45,677 nucleotides of DNA from an uncultured Bacteroidales bacterium (GCA_905234795.1 CAJOIQ010000014.1:1-45677), one strand, 5' to 3'. Counted from the first letter of the stretch, positions 26,017 through 35,109 are shown. The notes: generated by a model from the letters alone, not told the origin. Translations and numbers: made by a program.

Positions 26017-28383
26017 CTATTTAACAGCGATCTCCTTCACAGGCTCCTTGGGGAGCAGGACCTTGTTCACGGGCCACTTCTGGGCCTTGGCTTGCTTGAA
26101 GGAAGCGGTGGCGCGGATATCGGCCACGGAGGCGCCGAATTTGGCGGTGTAGTTGCCGGCAGCGGTTTCCCAGGCCGATGTTTCCTCGTTGAAGGAGGCC
26201 AGGGTGTAGGCGTCCACCTTCATGGTAAGGGTTTGGCTCTCTCCGGGCTTGAGCTCGCGGGTCTTGGCAAAGGCCTTGAGCTCGCTCTCGGGCTTCACCA
26301 GGCCGCCGTCGGGGGCGCTCACGTACAGCTGGACGGCTTCCTTTCCGGCTACCTTGCCGGTATTCTTCACGGTGATGGAGGCGGTGAGGGAACCATCGGC
26401 AGCCACTTTCACCACGGGCTTGCTATACTCGAAGCTGGTGTAGCTGAGGCCGTAGCCGAAGGGATAGCTCACCTTTTTGCCGACGGTGGAGAAGTAGCGG
26501 TAACCCACCCAGATGCCTTCCTTGTACTGGGTTTCATCCACATTGGCCTGCTTCTGCGGTACAATGCCGAAGAGGGCCATGGTCTCGGCATCCAGGCCCA
26601 TGAAGGAACCGGAGCCGGAAGCCACGTAGTTGTACGGGAAGTTGAAAGAGGAAGGGATGTCGAAGTAGTTCACGGGGAAGGTCATGGGCAGCTTGCCGGA
26701 GGGGTTGGCTGCGCCGCAGAGGACATCGGCCACGGCGTAACCGCCTTCCTGGCCGGGCGTCCAGGCCAGCAGGATGGCGTCGGGAATCTGCTTCCAGGAA
26801 GCGGTTTCGATGACACCGCCGATGTTCAGCACCACCACCAGCTTCTTGCCGGCCACGTGGTAGACATCGGCCAGTTCCTGCAGCATGCGGCGCTCGGAAC
26901 CGGTGAGGGTCCAGTCACCGTCCACGGCTTTGCGGTCTCCGCCCTCACCCGCGTTGCGGGAGATAGTGAAGATGGCAATGTCGGTGGCCTTTTCCATCTT
27001 TTCGAAGTAGCTGCGGCTCACCTCCATCTCGGGAACCACGGCGTCTCCCAGCATGGCCATGAAGCCGCCGGCCGAATTGTTGGCGATTTCCGTCTTCTGG
27101 AGGGCGATGTACTGCTTGTACCAGTTCTCAATGCCTTCGTTCACTTCCAGGCCATTGGCACGCAGGCCTTCGGCCACGTTGCGCACATAGGCCTTGTTCA
27201 CGTTACCAGAGCCGGTGCCGCCGGCGATGAAATCATAGGAGCCGACGCCGTACAGGGCCACTTTCTTCACACATTTGCAGAAAGGCAGCACGCCGTTGTT
27301 CTCCAGGAGTACCAGGCCTTCGGGAGTGGCGGCGCGCACCAGCTTGGCGTGACCGGCCAGGTCCGGTTTGTTGCTGTATTTATAACCGTTGAAACGGGGG
27401 GTACGCACAATGTATTCCAGCAGCTTGCGAACGTTGCGGTCCAGATCCTGGATGGGAATAATGCCAGCGTGAACACCTTCTACAATGCGTTTGATCTCGT
27501 TTTCCATACCGGGTTCCATGAGGTCGTTTCCGGCCACCACGGCGTTCTCGGTGCCTTTCTTGTTGCCCCAGTCGGTCATCACGATGCCCTTGAAGCCCCA
27601 TTCACCGCGCAGGATGGTGGTGAGGAGGTCGCGGTTCTGCTGGGTATAGGTGCCGTTCACCTTGTTGTAGGAACTCATGATGGTCCAGGGGTCGGATTCC
27701 TTTACCATGATCTCGAAGCCCTTCAGGTACAGCTCACGGGCAGCGCGGGGATTCACCACGGCGTCGTCTTCCATGCGGTTGGTCTCCTGGTCGTTGAAGG
27801 CGAAGTGCTTGGCGCTCACGCCCACGCCGTTGCTCTGGATACCGTTCACATAGGCGGCGGCCATCTTACCGGAGAGCAGCGGATCCTCAGAGAAATACTC
27901 GAAGTTTCGGCCGCACAGAGGGTTGCGGTGAAGGTTCTGGCCGGGAGCCAGGAGGACATCGGCCCCGTATTCCTTCACTTCTTCACCCATGGCGGTGGTG
28001 AGTTCCTTCACCAGGTCTGTGTTCCAGGTGCTGGCCATTACCGTACCCACGGGGAAGCCGGTGGCGTAGTAGGTCTGGGAGTCTCCTTTGCGGATGGGCT
28101 CGATGCGGATACCCGCAGGGCCATCGGCCAAAACGGTCTGAGGGATGCCCAGACGGGGAATGGCGCGGGTGGTACCGGCGGCTCCAGGTACCAGCGTGGC
28201 GTCGCTGGCCGTCATGGAGCCGGCTACCATGGAGCCCCAGCCGGAGCCCACCACCAGCGTGGCTTTCTCCTCCAGGGTCATGGCCTTGAGGATATCTTCA
28301 ATGTTGTCCTTGCGCAGTTTGGGCTGGGCAAAGACGGAAAGGGTGCAGCAAAGCGCTGCGGCCATAAACAGGAATTTTCTCAT
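26017..28383 (-). CDS. bglX: Glycoside hydrolase family 3 beta-glycosidase
   Basis: The 788-aa exported enzyme (signal ending near SVFAQ) should release terminal beta-linked glucose or xylose from oligosaccharides. It has the GH3 barrel with LADGPAGIR, KHFAFNDQETNR (192-203) and the nucleophile D271 in VMTDWG; the second domain with the probable acid/base E480 in SRNAGEGGDR; and a C-terminal fibronectin-III-like domain with YPFGYGLSYT. Length is normal for BglX-type enzymes. It converges with the purine permease and has its own full consensus promoter. A motif shared with other PUL promoters lies just upstream of that promoter, linking it to the PUL regulator. The symbol is by similarity; the exact substrate is uncertain. 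Confidence 0.9.
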   Translation of the reverse strand: MRKFLFMAAALCCTLSVFAQPKLRKDNIEDILKAMTLEEKATLVVGSGWGSMVAGSMTASDATLVPGAAGTTRAIPRLGIPQTVLADGPAGIRIEPIRKGDSQTYYATGFPVGTVMASTWNTDLVKELTTAMGEEVKEYGADVLLAPGQNLHRNPLCGRNFEYFSEDPLLSGKMAAAYVNGIQSNGVGVSAKHFAFNDQETNRMEDDAVVNPRAARELYLKGFEIMVKESDPWTIMSSYNKVNGTYTQQNRDLLTTILRGEWGFKGIVMTDWGNKKGTENAVVAGNDLMEPGMENEIKRIVEGVHAGIIPIQDLDRNVRKLLEYIVRTPRFNGYKYSNKPDLAGHAKLVRAATPEGLVLLENNGVLPFCKCVKKVALYGVGSYDFIAGGTGSGNVNKAYVRNVAEGLRANGLEVNEGIENWYKQYIALQKTEIANNSAGGFMAMLGDAVVPEMEVSRSYFEKMEKATDIAIFTISRNAGEGGDRKAVDGDWTLTGSERRMLQELADVYHVAGKKLVVVLNIGGVIETASWKQIPDAILLAWTPGQEGGYAVADVLCGAANPSGKLPMTFPVNYFDIPSSFNFPYNYVASGSGSFMGLDAETMALFGIVPQKQANVDETQYKEGIWVGYRYFSTVGKKVSYPFGYGLSYTSFEYSKPVVKVAADGSLTASITVKNTGKVAGKEAVQLYVSAPDGGLVKPESELKAFAKTRELKPGESQTLTMKVDAYTLASFNEETSAWETAAGNYTAKFGASVADIRATASFKQAKAQKWPVNKVLLPKEPVKEIAVK

Positions 28384-28414
28384 ATCGATAGAATTGGTTA
28401 TAGTCTTTATGACT

Positions 28415-28446
28415 CAAATGTAATGGGTTTATTTTTTACTTCCAAA
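28415..28446 (-). promoter_or_regulatory. Promoter of bglX (TTTG-N20-TACATTTG)
   Basis: On the minus strand TTTG (28446-28443) and TACATTTG (28422-28415) are separated by exactly 20 bp. The ATG at 28383 follows about 30 bp downstream. Confidence 0.8.
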
Positions 28447-28462
28447 TTATTAAACAATGACT

Positions 28463-28476
28463 AAAACATTTGAACA
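28463..28476 (+). promoter_or_regulatory. Candidate PUL operator, site A
   Basis: AAAACATTTGAACA here is an exact 14-base match to 35096-35109. It lies 16 bp upstream of the -33 element of bglX, a place suited to an activator. Its core TTTGAACA also occurs twice between the regulator and the carboxylesterase. Confidence 0.5.
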
Positions 28477-28540
28477 GTTTCAGCAAAAATATCTAGGGAT
28501 TGCGAATATGGTATAATTGATTGATTATCAACAATATAAG

Positions 28541-28576
28541 TTTTTCTCTTGACACCATTTGGGATCAAGAGAAAAA
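28541..28576. terminator. Hairpin behind the regulator gene, twin of the one at 25962
   Basis: Twelve-base arms TTTTTCTCTTGA (28541-28552) and TCAAGAGAAAAA (28565-28576) enclose a 12-base interior. The core CCATTTGGGATCAAGAGA is shared with the hairpin at 25962-25995. It lies 40 bp beyond the stop of the minus-strand regulator gene. The A/U-rich arms allow termination in either direction. Confidence 0.7.
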
Positions 28577-28615
28577 CCTAATATATTAGTAATCAAGTAG
28601 TTAAACCACTAGCAC

Positions 28616-31600
28616 CTACCCTACATACTCCGAAGGAGGGACGCCGAACTGCTTTTTGAACGACGTGGAGAAGTGGGAGAGGGTGTTGAAGCCGGTCATC
28701 CAGGCAATTTCGCTCATGTTGTGCTTGCCTTCCTTCAAAAGGTCGGCGGCGCGGTTCAGTTTATACCGCTTGAAGAACACGGACGGGTTTTCACCGGTGA
28801 GGCCCTTTACCTTATAATAGAACTTGGTGCGGGAGATCTTCATCATTTCCGTCATGCGCACGATGTCCAGGTCGGCGTTGGCCAGTTCCTTCTCCATGAG
28901 TTCGTACAGCTCCTGCATAAAGGCGGCGTCGCGGGGGGAGAGGGCCTCGGGAGCCAGTTCTTCGGTGGTGGTGACGCTGCCCAGTTGCCGATGCAGCTTT
29001 TCCCGGTTGTCCAGCAGGGACTTGACCAGGGCCAGGAGATAGGCGGGCTGGAAGGGCTTGGTCACATAGGCGTCGGCACCCTTGTGCAGACCTTCCACCT
29101 GGCTTTCCACGGCTACCTTGGCGGTGACCAGCACCACGGGGATGTGGGACAGCTGGAGGTCTCCCTTGATGCGGGAGCAAAGCTCATAGCCGTCCATGCC
29201 GGGCATCACTACGTCGGAGATAATGAGGTCCGGCACATCCTCCTCCATGCCCTTGAGGGCACTCTCGGCGTCAAAATACAGGGAAACCTTGTACTGCGGT
29301 TTCAGGATCACTTTGAGGTAGTTGGCGATGTCGATGTCGTCGTCCACCACCACCACGTGGCGCTTGGAGGCTTCGTCCTCGGGGGTGTCGGCGGTGATGC
29401 TCTCGGCCAGGGTGTGGGTGGAGAGCTGGGGAGCCTCGGCAGTGCGCTCATCCTCAGAGTAAGAAGCGGCGCTCACGGGCAGCACCAGGGAGAAGACGGC
29501 GCCGCCTTCGGGCCGATTCCAGGCCTTGATGTAACCGTGGTGCAGGCCGCACAGGGCGCGTGCATAGTACAGGCCGATGCCGGAACCGGTGACCTGTTTC
29601 CCGGCCTCGGACTGGTAGAAGCGTTCGAAAATCTTTTCCAGCTGGTCTTCGGGGATGCCGGGGCCGGTATCGGAGACGCTGATGCAGGCGTACTGGCCGT
29701 CGGTATCGGCTGCAGTGAGCGGGAAGCGCGCGGCGGCGTCGGCACGGGAGATGACGTCAAAAGCCAGGGAAACCTTTCCGCCGGAAGGCGTGAACTTGAG
29801 GGAGTTGGACAGCAGGTTCATCACCACCTTCTGCACTTTGTCGGCATCCACCCACATGGTGAAAGGCTCTTCCAGACCGTAGGTGTTGAGCTCGATGCCT
29901 TTGGACTGGGCGTTGAAGCGGAACAGGCTGGCGGTGTCCTGCAGCGGCCCCACAATATCCATCTTGGCCACCTTGAGCTGCAGTTTGCTGTTGCCGATGC
30001 GGTTGAAGTCCAGCAACTGGTTCACCAGGGACAGCATCCAGGTGGTGTTGCGGCGGATGATGTCCACCAGCTTGCGGTCCTGCCCTTTGACGGTCTCCGA
30101 CTCGCTCAGCTGCTGCGCCGGGCCGGCAATCATGGTGAGGGGCGTGCGGAACTCGTGCGCCACGTTGGAGAAGTAGTTCATCTGAATCTTGTTCAGCTCT
30201 TTCTCGGCCTGCTGGGCTTCCTCGGCCTTCTCCCGTTCCCGGCGCACCTGCCAGATACGGCGGGCGGCCTCCTTGCGCACGCGCTGGACGTGACTCACAA
30301 AGGTGTACAGGATGCCCAGGACAAAACCGCCGAGCATAATCCACAGGATCCAGGCCCACCAGGTGCGCTGCCAGGGCGGCAAAACGCGGATGGACAGCGA
30401 TTCCTCTGTATCTGTGATGGTGTGGCTTCCGTTGGTAATCTTAACGCGCAGCCGATACTTGCCCGGCGGAACCTGGGCGAAGTAGGCGCTGTTCTGGGTA
30501 TTGATGCGCACCCAGTCTTTATCGAATCCTTCCAGCCAGTAGGCATAACGGATTTGCTCGAATTCGCTGTAGTCCAGGGCTGCAAAGGAAATGCTGAAGG
30601 CGTTATTCTCGGGGCGGATGGTCACCAGAGGCTTGTCGCAGAGCTCTTTCTGGATGGGGCCGTCGGCCGAGGGTTTCACCAGCTGGTTGTGAATGCTAAG
30701 ATTTTGGAAAACCAGGGGAACCGTGCGCTTGGCAGGGGCGTCCAGCGGGTTGAACCAGGTGATGCCGTGCGTGCCACCGAAAACCAGCGTGCCGTCGGGC
30801 AGGATGCAGGAGGCGCGGTTGTTGAACTGGTCCCCGCCGATGCCGTCGGCCTCGAAGAAGTGGATGCAACGGTTCACGGTGCGGTCGTACTTGGCCAGGC
30901 CGTGCATGGTAGATATCCACATATTGCCCTGACGGTCTTCCTGGATGTCACAAATATCCTGGCAGGGGAGGTTCTCCATCGGGTACAGGCGGTCGGTCTC
31001 CTTATCCCGCACGATGATGCCGTTGGCGATGGTTCCCATCCAGATGTTGCCGGCGCTGTCCTTGAACAGGCAGTTGGGAATGACCACCGAGCGGCGGACG
31101 CAGGCGGCTTCTTCTTCGGCCGATATCGTGCGCTGGCTGGTTTCCAGCGTATAGGTGTTGATTCGGGTGGGACGCTGGTTGTAGCAGCCCACCATCAGCC
31201 GGCCGGGTTCCTCCAGCATCAGGTCCGACACAAAGGTCCATTCTCCGTTGTTGGTAAACGGTATGTCCTGCCGGCTTTTGTCGCGTTTGTCATAGCGGAT
31301 GAGGGAATTGCCGAATCCCCCGATCCAGATGGCGCCACGGTCGTCCTGCTCCATGGCGATGGGGTTGTAGGCAAAGACCATGTCTTTGGCTTTGAGGCGT
31401 TTGCCGTCCCAGCTGCAGCAAATCACGCGCATCTTGTTGGTGAAGATGAGCCACAGGTCCCCGTCGGCATCGCAGAAGACGCCTGAGATGCGGATATAAC
31501 CCACCTCGCTGTCCGGAATGAGATGGCCGATGGGCACCTCCTGCAACTCCCGCGTGGCAACGTGGTAGCGGTACAGTCCGTCCCGCTGCGTGGTGATCCA

Positions 31601-32680
31601 AAGGTTACCGGCATGGTCCGGACACAGGGAAATGACGTTTTTGTTGCGGAAGGCCGATGTGAGGGACTTGTTGTTGCCGAACAGGCCATGATCCTGGTAG
31701 GAAACGCTGAATCCCTGGTCTTCCGTACCGATCCACATGTTGCCGTGAGTATCTTGATAAAGGGTGCGTACCTCGGAATCGGGGAACGAATAGGGGAAGT
31801 TGGTGTCTCCCTGGAACAGGACGGTTTCCCGGGAGCGGCTGTACAGGAAGAATCCCTTGCCGATGACGTTCATCAGGAGGTTGTTGTCGTCTACGGCATA
31901 CAGGATGTCGATGTCTCCTCCCATCAGGTTTTTGTGGGCGCTGATGGCGGCGGGAAGCGTTTTCCAGCTGCCGCTGCGGGCGTCCAGGATGCTCAGCCGG
32001 CCCATGCCGGACAGCCAGATCTCTCCCTTCCCGGCGTCGCAGATATGATAGGTCTGGTATGGCAGCGGGAAGCTCTCCAGCAGAGTGAAGTTCTGGGTGG
32101 AATAGCAGTTGAGGACGAATCCGTTGCCGGAAATCACCCACAGACGGTCGTCGGGCGTAATGATGGCCGACGGTGTGCCAAAGGCGTTGAGGTCCCGGAT
32201 GACAGGGCGGATGGCATCCTTGCCGCGGTCATAGACGCACAGTTCCGTGCCGGCCGAAAAGAGCAGTTCTCCAGCATGGGTTTCCATCATCTGGGAAAAG
32301 CTGCTGCTGTTGCCCAGGATGGGAATGCGGCGGAAGCCGTCGGTCTCTGTGCGCACGGCCACGCCGTTTTCGGTGGCAATCCACAGCTGGCCGTCGTTGG
32401 AGCTGTGCAGGCCGATGATGCGGTTGTCCGGCAGCCCCAGGGTGTCGTCGGTGCAGAAGTACTGCTGGAATTCACCGGGGGTGTACTTGTTGAGGCCACG
32501 GAAGGTTCCCATCCAGATATGGCCGTGCACATCCTCGGCAAAGCAGTTCACCTGCTGGTTGGAGATGCGGGGCGACAGGACTATGCTTCCCGGCTCCGGG
32601 GTGACGAAAGAGGGTTGTTGCGTATGGCAGGCGCTGAAAGCCAGAAGGACCAGCGCGAAGGTTATCGTTCTCAGGTTCAT
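28616..32680 (-). CDS. Hybrid two-component system sensor/regulator (HTCS)
   Basis: The 1354-aa protein senses a glycan fragment in the periplasm and regulates PUL transcription. In order it has an N-terminal export signal, a two-propeller sensor of repeats such as GHIWMGTFRGLNKY (about 35-690), a Y_Y_Y-like domain (about 700-765), one membrane helix (about 775-797), a histidine kinase (HEFRTPL, H842; then NLLSNSLKFTPSGG and a GTG-type ATP lid), a receiver with D1156 in SDVVMPGMDG, and a C-terminal AraC-type HTH (about 1245-1354). The signal ends in a lipobox-like AFSAC (C18), unusual for a regulator with a further membrane helix. The ATG lies only 5 bp after a -7-like element. It is divergent from the esterase-SusCD block. 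Confidence 0.93.
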   Translation of the reverse strand: MNLRTITFALVLLAFSACHTQQPSFVTPEPGSIVLSPRISNQQVNCFAEDVHGHIWMGTFRGLNKYTPGEFQQYFCTDDTLGLPDNRIIGLHSSNDGQLWIATENGVAVRTETDGFRRIPILGNSSSFSQMMETHAGELLFSAGTELCVYDRGKDAIRPVIRDLNAFGTPSAIITPDDRLWVISGNGFVLNCYSTQNFTLLESFPLPYQTYHICDAGKGEIWLSGMGRLSILDARSGSWKTLPAAISAHKNLMGGDIDILYAVDDNNLLMNVIGKGFFLYSRSRETVLFQGDTNFPYSFPDSEVRTLYQDTHGNMWIGTEDQGFSVSYQDHGLFGNNKSLTSAFRNKNVISLCPDHAGNLWITTQRDGLYRYHVATRELQEVPIGHLIPDSEVGYIRISGVFCDADGDLWLIFTNKMRVICCSWDGKRLKAKDMVFAYNPIAMEQDDRGAIWIGGFGNSLIRYDKRDKSRQDIPFTNNGEWTFVSDLMLEEPGRLMVGCYNQRPTRINTYTLETSQRTISAEEEAACVRRSVVIPNCLFKDSAGNIWMGTIANGIIVRDKETDRLYPMENLPCQDICDIQEDRQGNMWISTMHGLAKYDRTVNRCIHFFEADGIGGDQFNNRASCILPDGTLVFGGTHGITWFNPLDAPAKRTVPLVFQNLSIHNQLVKPSADGPIQKELCDKPLVTIRPENNAFSISFAALDYSEFEQIRYAYWLEGFDKDWVRINTQNSAYFAQVPPGKYRLRVKITNGSHTITDTEESLSIRVLPPWQRTWWAWILWIMLGGFVLGILYTFVSHVQRVRKEAARRIWQVRREREKAEEAQQAEKELNKIQMNYFSNVAHEFRTPLTMIAGPAQQLSESETVKGQDRKLVDIIRRNTTWMLSLVNQLLDFNRIGNSKLQLKVAKMDIVGPLQDTASLFRFNAQSKGIELNTYGLEEPFTMWVDADKVQKVVMNLLSNSLKFTPSGGKVSLAFDVISRADAAARFPLTAADTDGQYACISVSDTGPGIPEDQLEKIFERFYQSEAGKQVTGSGIGLYYARALCGLHHGYIKAWNRPEGGAVFSLVLPVSAASYSEDERTAEAPQLSTHTLAESITADTPEDEASKRHVVVVDDDIDIANYLKVILKPQYKVSLYFDAESALKGMEEDVPDLIISDVVMPGMDGYELCSRIKGDLQLSHIPVVLVTAKVAVESQVEGLHKGADAYVTKPFQPAYLLALVKSLLDNREKLHRQLGSVTTTEELAPEALSPRDAAFMQELYELMEKELANADLDIVRMTEMMKISRTKFYYKVKGLTGENPSVFFKRYKLNRAADLLKEGKHNMSEIAWMTGFNTLSHFSTSFKKQFGVPPSEYVG

Positions 32681-32684
32681 ACCA

Positions 32685-32692
32685 CAAATATA
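32685..32692 (-). promoter_or_regulatory. Possible -7 element (TATATTTG) of the HTCS gene
   Basis: TATATTTG on the minus strand ends 4 bp before the ATG at 32680. A matching -33 TTTG is not seen at 20 bp. If used, the mRNA would have almost no leader. Confidence 0.4.
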
Positions 32693-32706
32693 ATAATAAT
32701 TGCGGG

Positions 32707-32735
32707 TTTTGAACAGAGGGAAATTTTTTTGAACA
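32707..32735 (+). promoter_or_regulatory. Candidate PUL operator, sites B1 and B2 (direct repeats, 20-bp period)
   Basis: TTTTGAACA occurs at 32707-32715 and again at 32727-32735, exactly 20 bp apart, or about two DNA turns. They lie in the divergent gap between the regulator and the carboxylesterase gene. AraC-type regulators often bind such repeated half-sites. No full consensus promoter for the plus-strand gene is seen in the gap. Confidence 0.5.
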
Positions 32736-32836
32736 AATAAATTTCTTTAAAAAACGCTGATGAAAGGATTTGAAATAAAGGGAAAAGGCGTGCTGTTAAT
32801 TCTTTGCAATTTTGCAGTGCTAAAAAACGCAAACGC

Positions 32837-34300
32837 ATGACACTGAAACCTATCGCCTCCCTTATTGGAATCACTCTCCTCCTGGCTTCCTGCGGGCAGC
32901 CTGTCAGCCGCCGCAGCAGCGAGCAATGCCTGTCGGCCCTGGAGACATCGGCCAAAAACACCACCGTGCAAACCCAGAACGGTCCGGTGGCCGGTTACAT
33001 AGACAACGGTGTATACATCTACAAGGGCATTCCCTATGCCAAGGCCGGACGCTTTATGGCGCCCACGGATCCCGATCCCTGGAAAGAGGTGCGTGCCAGC
33101 CGTTCCTACGGCCCGGTGGCGCCCCATGGAGAGCGCATGGGCTGGCGTGACGACAACCAGGCTTTCACCATGCACTGGGACGACGGCTATCCCGGAGAGG
33201 ACTGCCAGCGTGTGAACGTATGGACTTCCAGCCTGCGCAGCGGCAGCAAACTGCCCGTGATGGTGTGGCTGCATGGCGGCGGTTTCAGCGAAGGATCCTC
33301 CCAGGAGCAGGCCGGTTACGACGGCACCAACCTGGCCCGTGACCATGGCGTGGTGGTTGTTTCCCTGAACCACAGGCTCAACGCCCTGGGCTATCTGGAT
33401 CTGAGTGCCTACGGTGCCAAATACGCCCACAGCGGCAATGTGGGCATGATGGACATTGTGAAGGCCCTGGAGTGGGTGAGGGACAACATCGCCAACTTCG
33501 GCGGAGACCCTTCCAACGTGACCATCTTCGGCCAGAGCGGTGGCGGCGGCAAAGTGACCACGGTGATGGCCATGCCGTCGGCCAAAGGTCTTTTCCACAA
33601 AGCTATTGTCCAGAGCGGCTCCATCTTCAATCTGATGAGCCCCAAATATTCCCGCCGGGTGGGCGCCGCTACCGTGTCCAAGCTGGGTATCGGCCCGTCC
33701 AAGATTGACCAGATGGCAACGGTTCCCTATGAGAAACTGCTGGCCGCTTACCGCGAGGCCGTGCAGGAAGTGGCCGCCGAGGCCCGGGAGGACGGTGCCC
33801 TTCCCACCAATTTCCTGGATATGATCCTCTTCGGGCAGGCTCCCGTGGTGGACGGTGAGGTCATTCCTTTCCAGCCCTCCACGCCGGAGACCCTGGCCCT
33901 TTCCAAAGATGTCCCTACCATTATAGGTACGGTATATAATGAGTTTACTCCGGGCCAGGAGGACGCTATCTTCCGTCCGCTTGCCCTGCAGCAGGCCCAG
34001 GACCGCACGGCCGCCGGCTGCGCCCCGGTGTACATGTACCGTTTTGACTGGGCTTCCCCCGTACTGGACGGCGCCCTGGGCAGCACGCACTGCCTTGAGA
34101 TTCCGTTTGTGTTCGACAACGTGCTGGTGCACCGCACCTTCACCGGCGGGGGAGAGGATGCCGTGCAGCTGGGCCACCGCGTGAGCCGGCTGTGGACTTC
34201 CTTTGCCAAAACCGGAAAACCCGCCGCCGAGGGCATGCCCGAATGGGAGCCCTGGCCCGCCAACCTGAGAATTAACTTAGAAACGAAACTCGATAAATGA
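32837..34300 (+). CDS. Type-B carboxylesterase family lipoprotein
   Basis: The 487-aa protein has a lipobox (LLLASC, C19); the ATG at 32837 is chosen because an upstream ATG at 32804 would put a basic stretch before the signal. It has the carboxylesterase hallmarks: GIPYAKA, EDCQRVNVW, VMVWLHGGGF (oxyanion region), nucleophile S234 in GQSGGG, acid E369 in VYNEFT and H418 in STHCLEIPF. E369 to H418 is 49 residues against about 89 in B. subtilis p-nitrobenzyl esterase, so a stretch of the lid/side domain seems to be missing. The reading frame is intact and the triad present. It probably removes acyl groups from PUL glycans. Its last codon overlaps the next gene (ATGA). Confidence 0.87.
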   Translation: MTLKPIASLIGITLLLASCGQPVSRRSSEQCLSALETSAKNTTVQTQNGPVAGYIDNGVYIYKGIPYAKAGRFMAPTDPDPWKEVRASRSYGPVAPHGERMGWRDDNQAFTMHWDDGYPGEDCQRVNVWTSSLRSGSKLPVMVWLHGGGFSEGSSQEQAGYDGTNLARDHGVVVVSLNHRLNALGYLDLSAYGAKYAHSGNVGMMDIVKALEWVRDNIANFGGDPSNVTIFGQSGGGGKVTTVMAMPSAKGLFHKAIVQSGSIFNLMSPKYSRRVGAATVSKLGIGPSKIDQMATVPYEKLLAAYREAVQEVAAEAREDGALPTNFLDMILFGQAPVVDGEVIPFQPSTPETLALSKDVPTIIGTVYNEFTPGQEDAIFRPLALQQAQDRTAAGCAPVYMYRFDWASPVLDGALGSTHCLEIPFVFDNVLVHRTFTGGGEDAVQLGHRVSRLWTSFAKTGKPAAEGMPEWEPWPANLRINLETKLDK

Positions 34301-35094
34301 AAAGAATCATCTTCTTTAGCGCTACCCTGGCCCTGTTTGTGGCCTGCGGCACTTCTGCCACCAAGGACAACGATCCCTGGGGAAAAGTAGACCCCAGTGA
34401 TGCGGCCAAAAAGTCTGCAGTACTGGAGTTATCCATGCAGAGCACGTATATGAAACAATCCATGACCTATTCTGTTTGGATTCCCGAGGAATACGACGAG
34501 ACCAAGACCTATCCTTTCTTTTATCTGCTTCATGGCTACGAGTACGGAGACCAGAGCCGTCTGGACCGCTGCTGGCTGGATAAAGGCAATGCGGCCAGAA
34601 TAGCCTTGGACTATCAAAAGACCGGTGGCGTACCCATGGTGATTGTAATGCCCAATGGTCTCAGTTCCTTCTATATGGGAGACTATGAGGATTATTTTGA
34701 GAAAGAACTGATGGCCAAAGTTGAGGAGGAATTCCATTGTAATGGCAAGCGGGCCATCGGCGGTCTTTCCATGGGCGGTTTTGGCACGCTGTACCACGCA
34801 CTCAAGTATCCCGAGAAGTTCACTTATGCCTATGCCATGAGTCCGGCGGCCGACGCTTCCATGGCAGCCTATATCGGGGCGCAGGAAGACAAGAGTATTT
34901 TCCCCGCATTTACCATCGAAGTGGGCCTGCAGGATTATACCGTAGACAACAGTAAGGCCAAGTCTCTGTATAATTCCATGATTAATAATGGATTAACCTG
35001 CGAATGGATTGAGCGTGAGGGAACCCACGACTGGCCCTTCTGGAAGGTTTGTTTGCCCAAGGCCCTGCAAAAAGCCGGGGCTTCGTTCAAATAG
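34297..35094 (+). CDS. Alpha/beta-hydrolase esterase lipoprotein (CE1/esterase-D-like)
   Basis: The 265-aa protein has a lipobox (LFVACG, C17) and the esterase-D/CE1 fold: MTYSVWIPEEYDE, then YPFFYLLHGYEYG, the nucleophile S158 in GLSMGG, an aspartate in VGLQDYTVDN and H244 in EGTHDWPFW. Enzymes of this type remove acetyl or feruloyl groups from xylan-like glycans (family knowledge). It starts inside the stop of the carboxylesterase gene, so the two are translated together. No CBM is present, unlike the two later esterases. The stop-proximal GTTCAAAT forms half of a palindrome with the candidate operator downstream. Confidence 0.85.
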   Translation: MKRIIFFSATLALFVACGTSATKDNDPWGKVDPSDAAKKSAVLELSMQSTYMKQSMTYSVWIPEEYDETKTYPFFYLLHGYEYGDQSRLDRCWLDKGNAARIALDYQKTGGVPMVIVMPNGLSSFYMGDYEDYFEKELMAKVEEEFHCNGKRAIGGLSMGGFGTLYHALKYPEKFTYAYAMSPAADASMAAYIGAQEDKSIFPAFTIEVGLQDYTVDNSKAKSLYNSMINNGLTCEWIEREGTHDWPFWKVCLPKALQKAGASFK

Positions 35095-35109
35095 AAAAAC
35101 ATTTGAACA
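35085..35109 (+). promoter_or_regulatory. Candidate PUL operator, site C (palindrome plus the shared 14-mer)
   Basis: GTTCAAAT (35085-35092, overlapping the end of the esterase gene) and ATTTGAAC (35101-35108) form an 8-8-8 inverted repeat. The right half lies in AAAACATTTGAACA (35096-35109), identical to the site upstream of bglX. It lies 30 bp upstream of the -7-like element before the CE1-susCD genes. Confidence 0.5.

Noticed and set aside
32804..32836. Upstream ATG for the carboxylesterase
   Set aside because: It would put 11 extra, mostly basic residues ahead of a standard lipoprotein signal.
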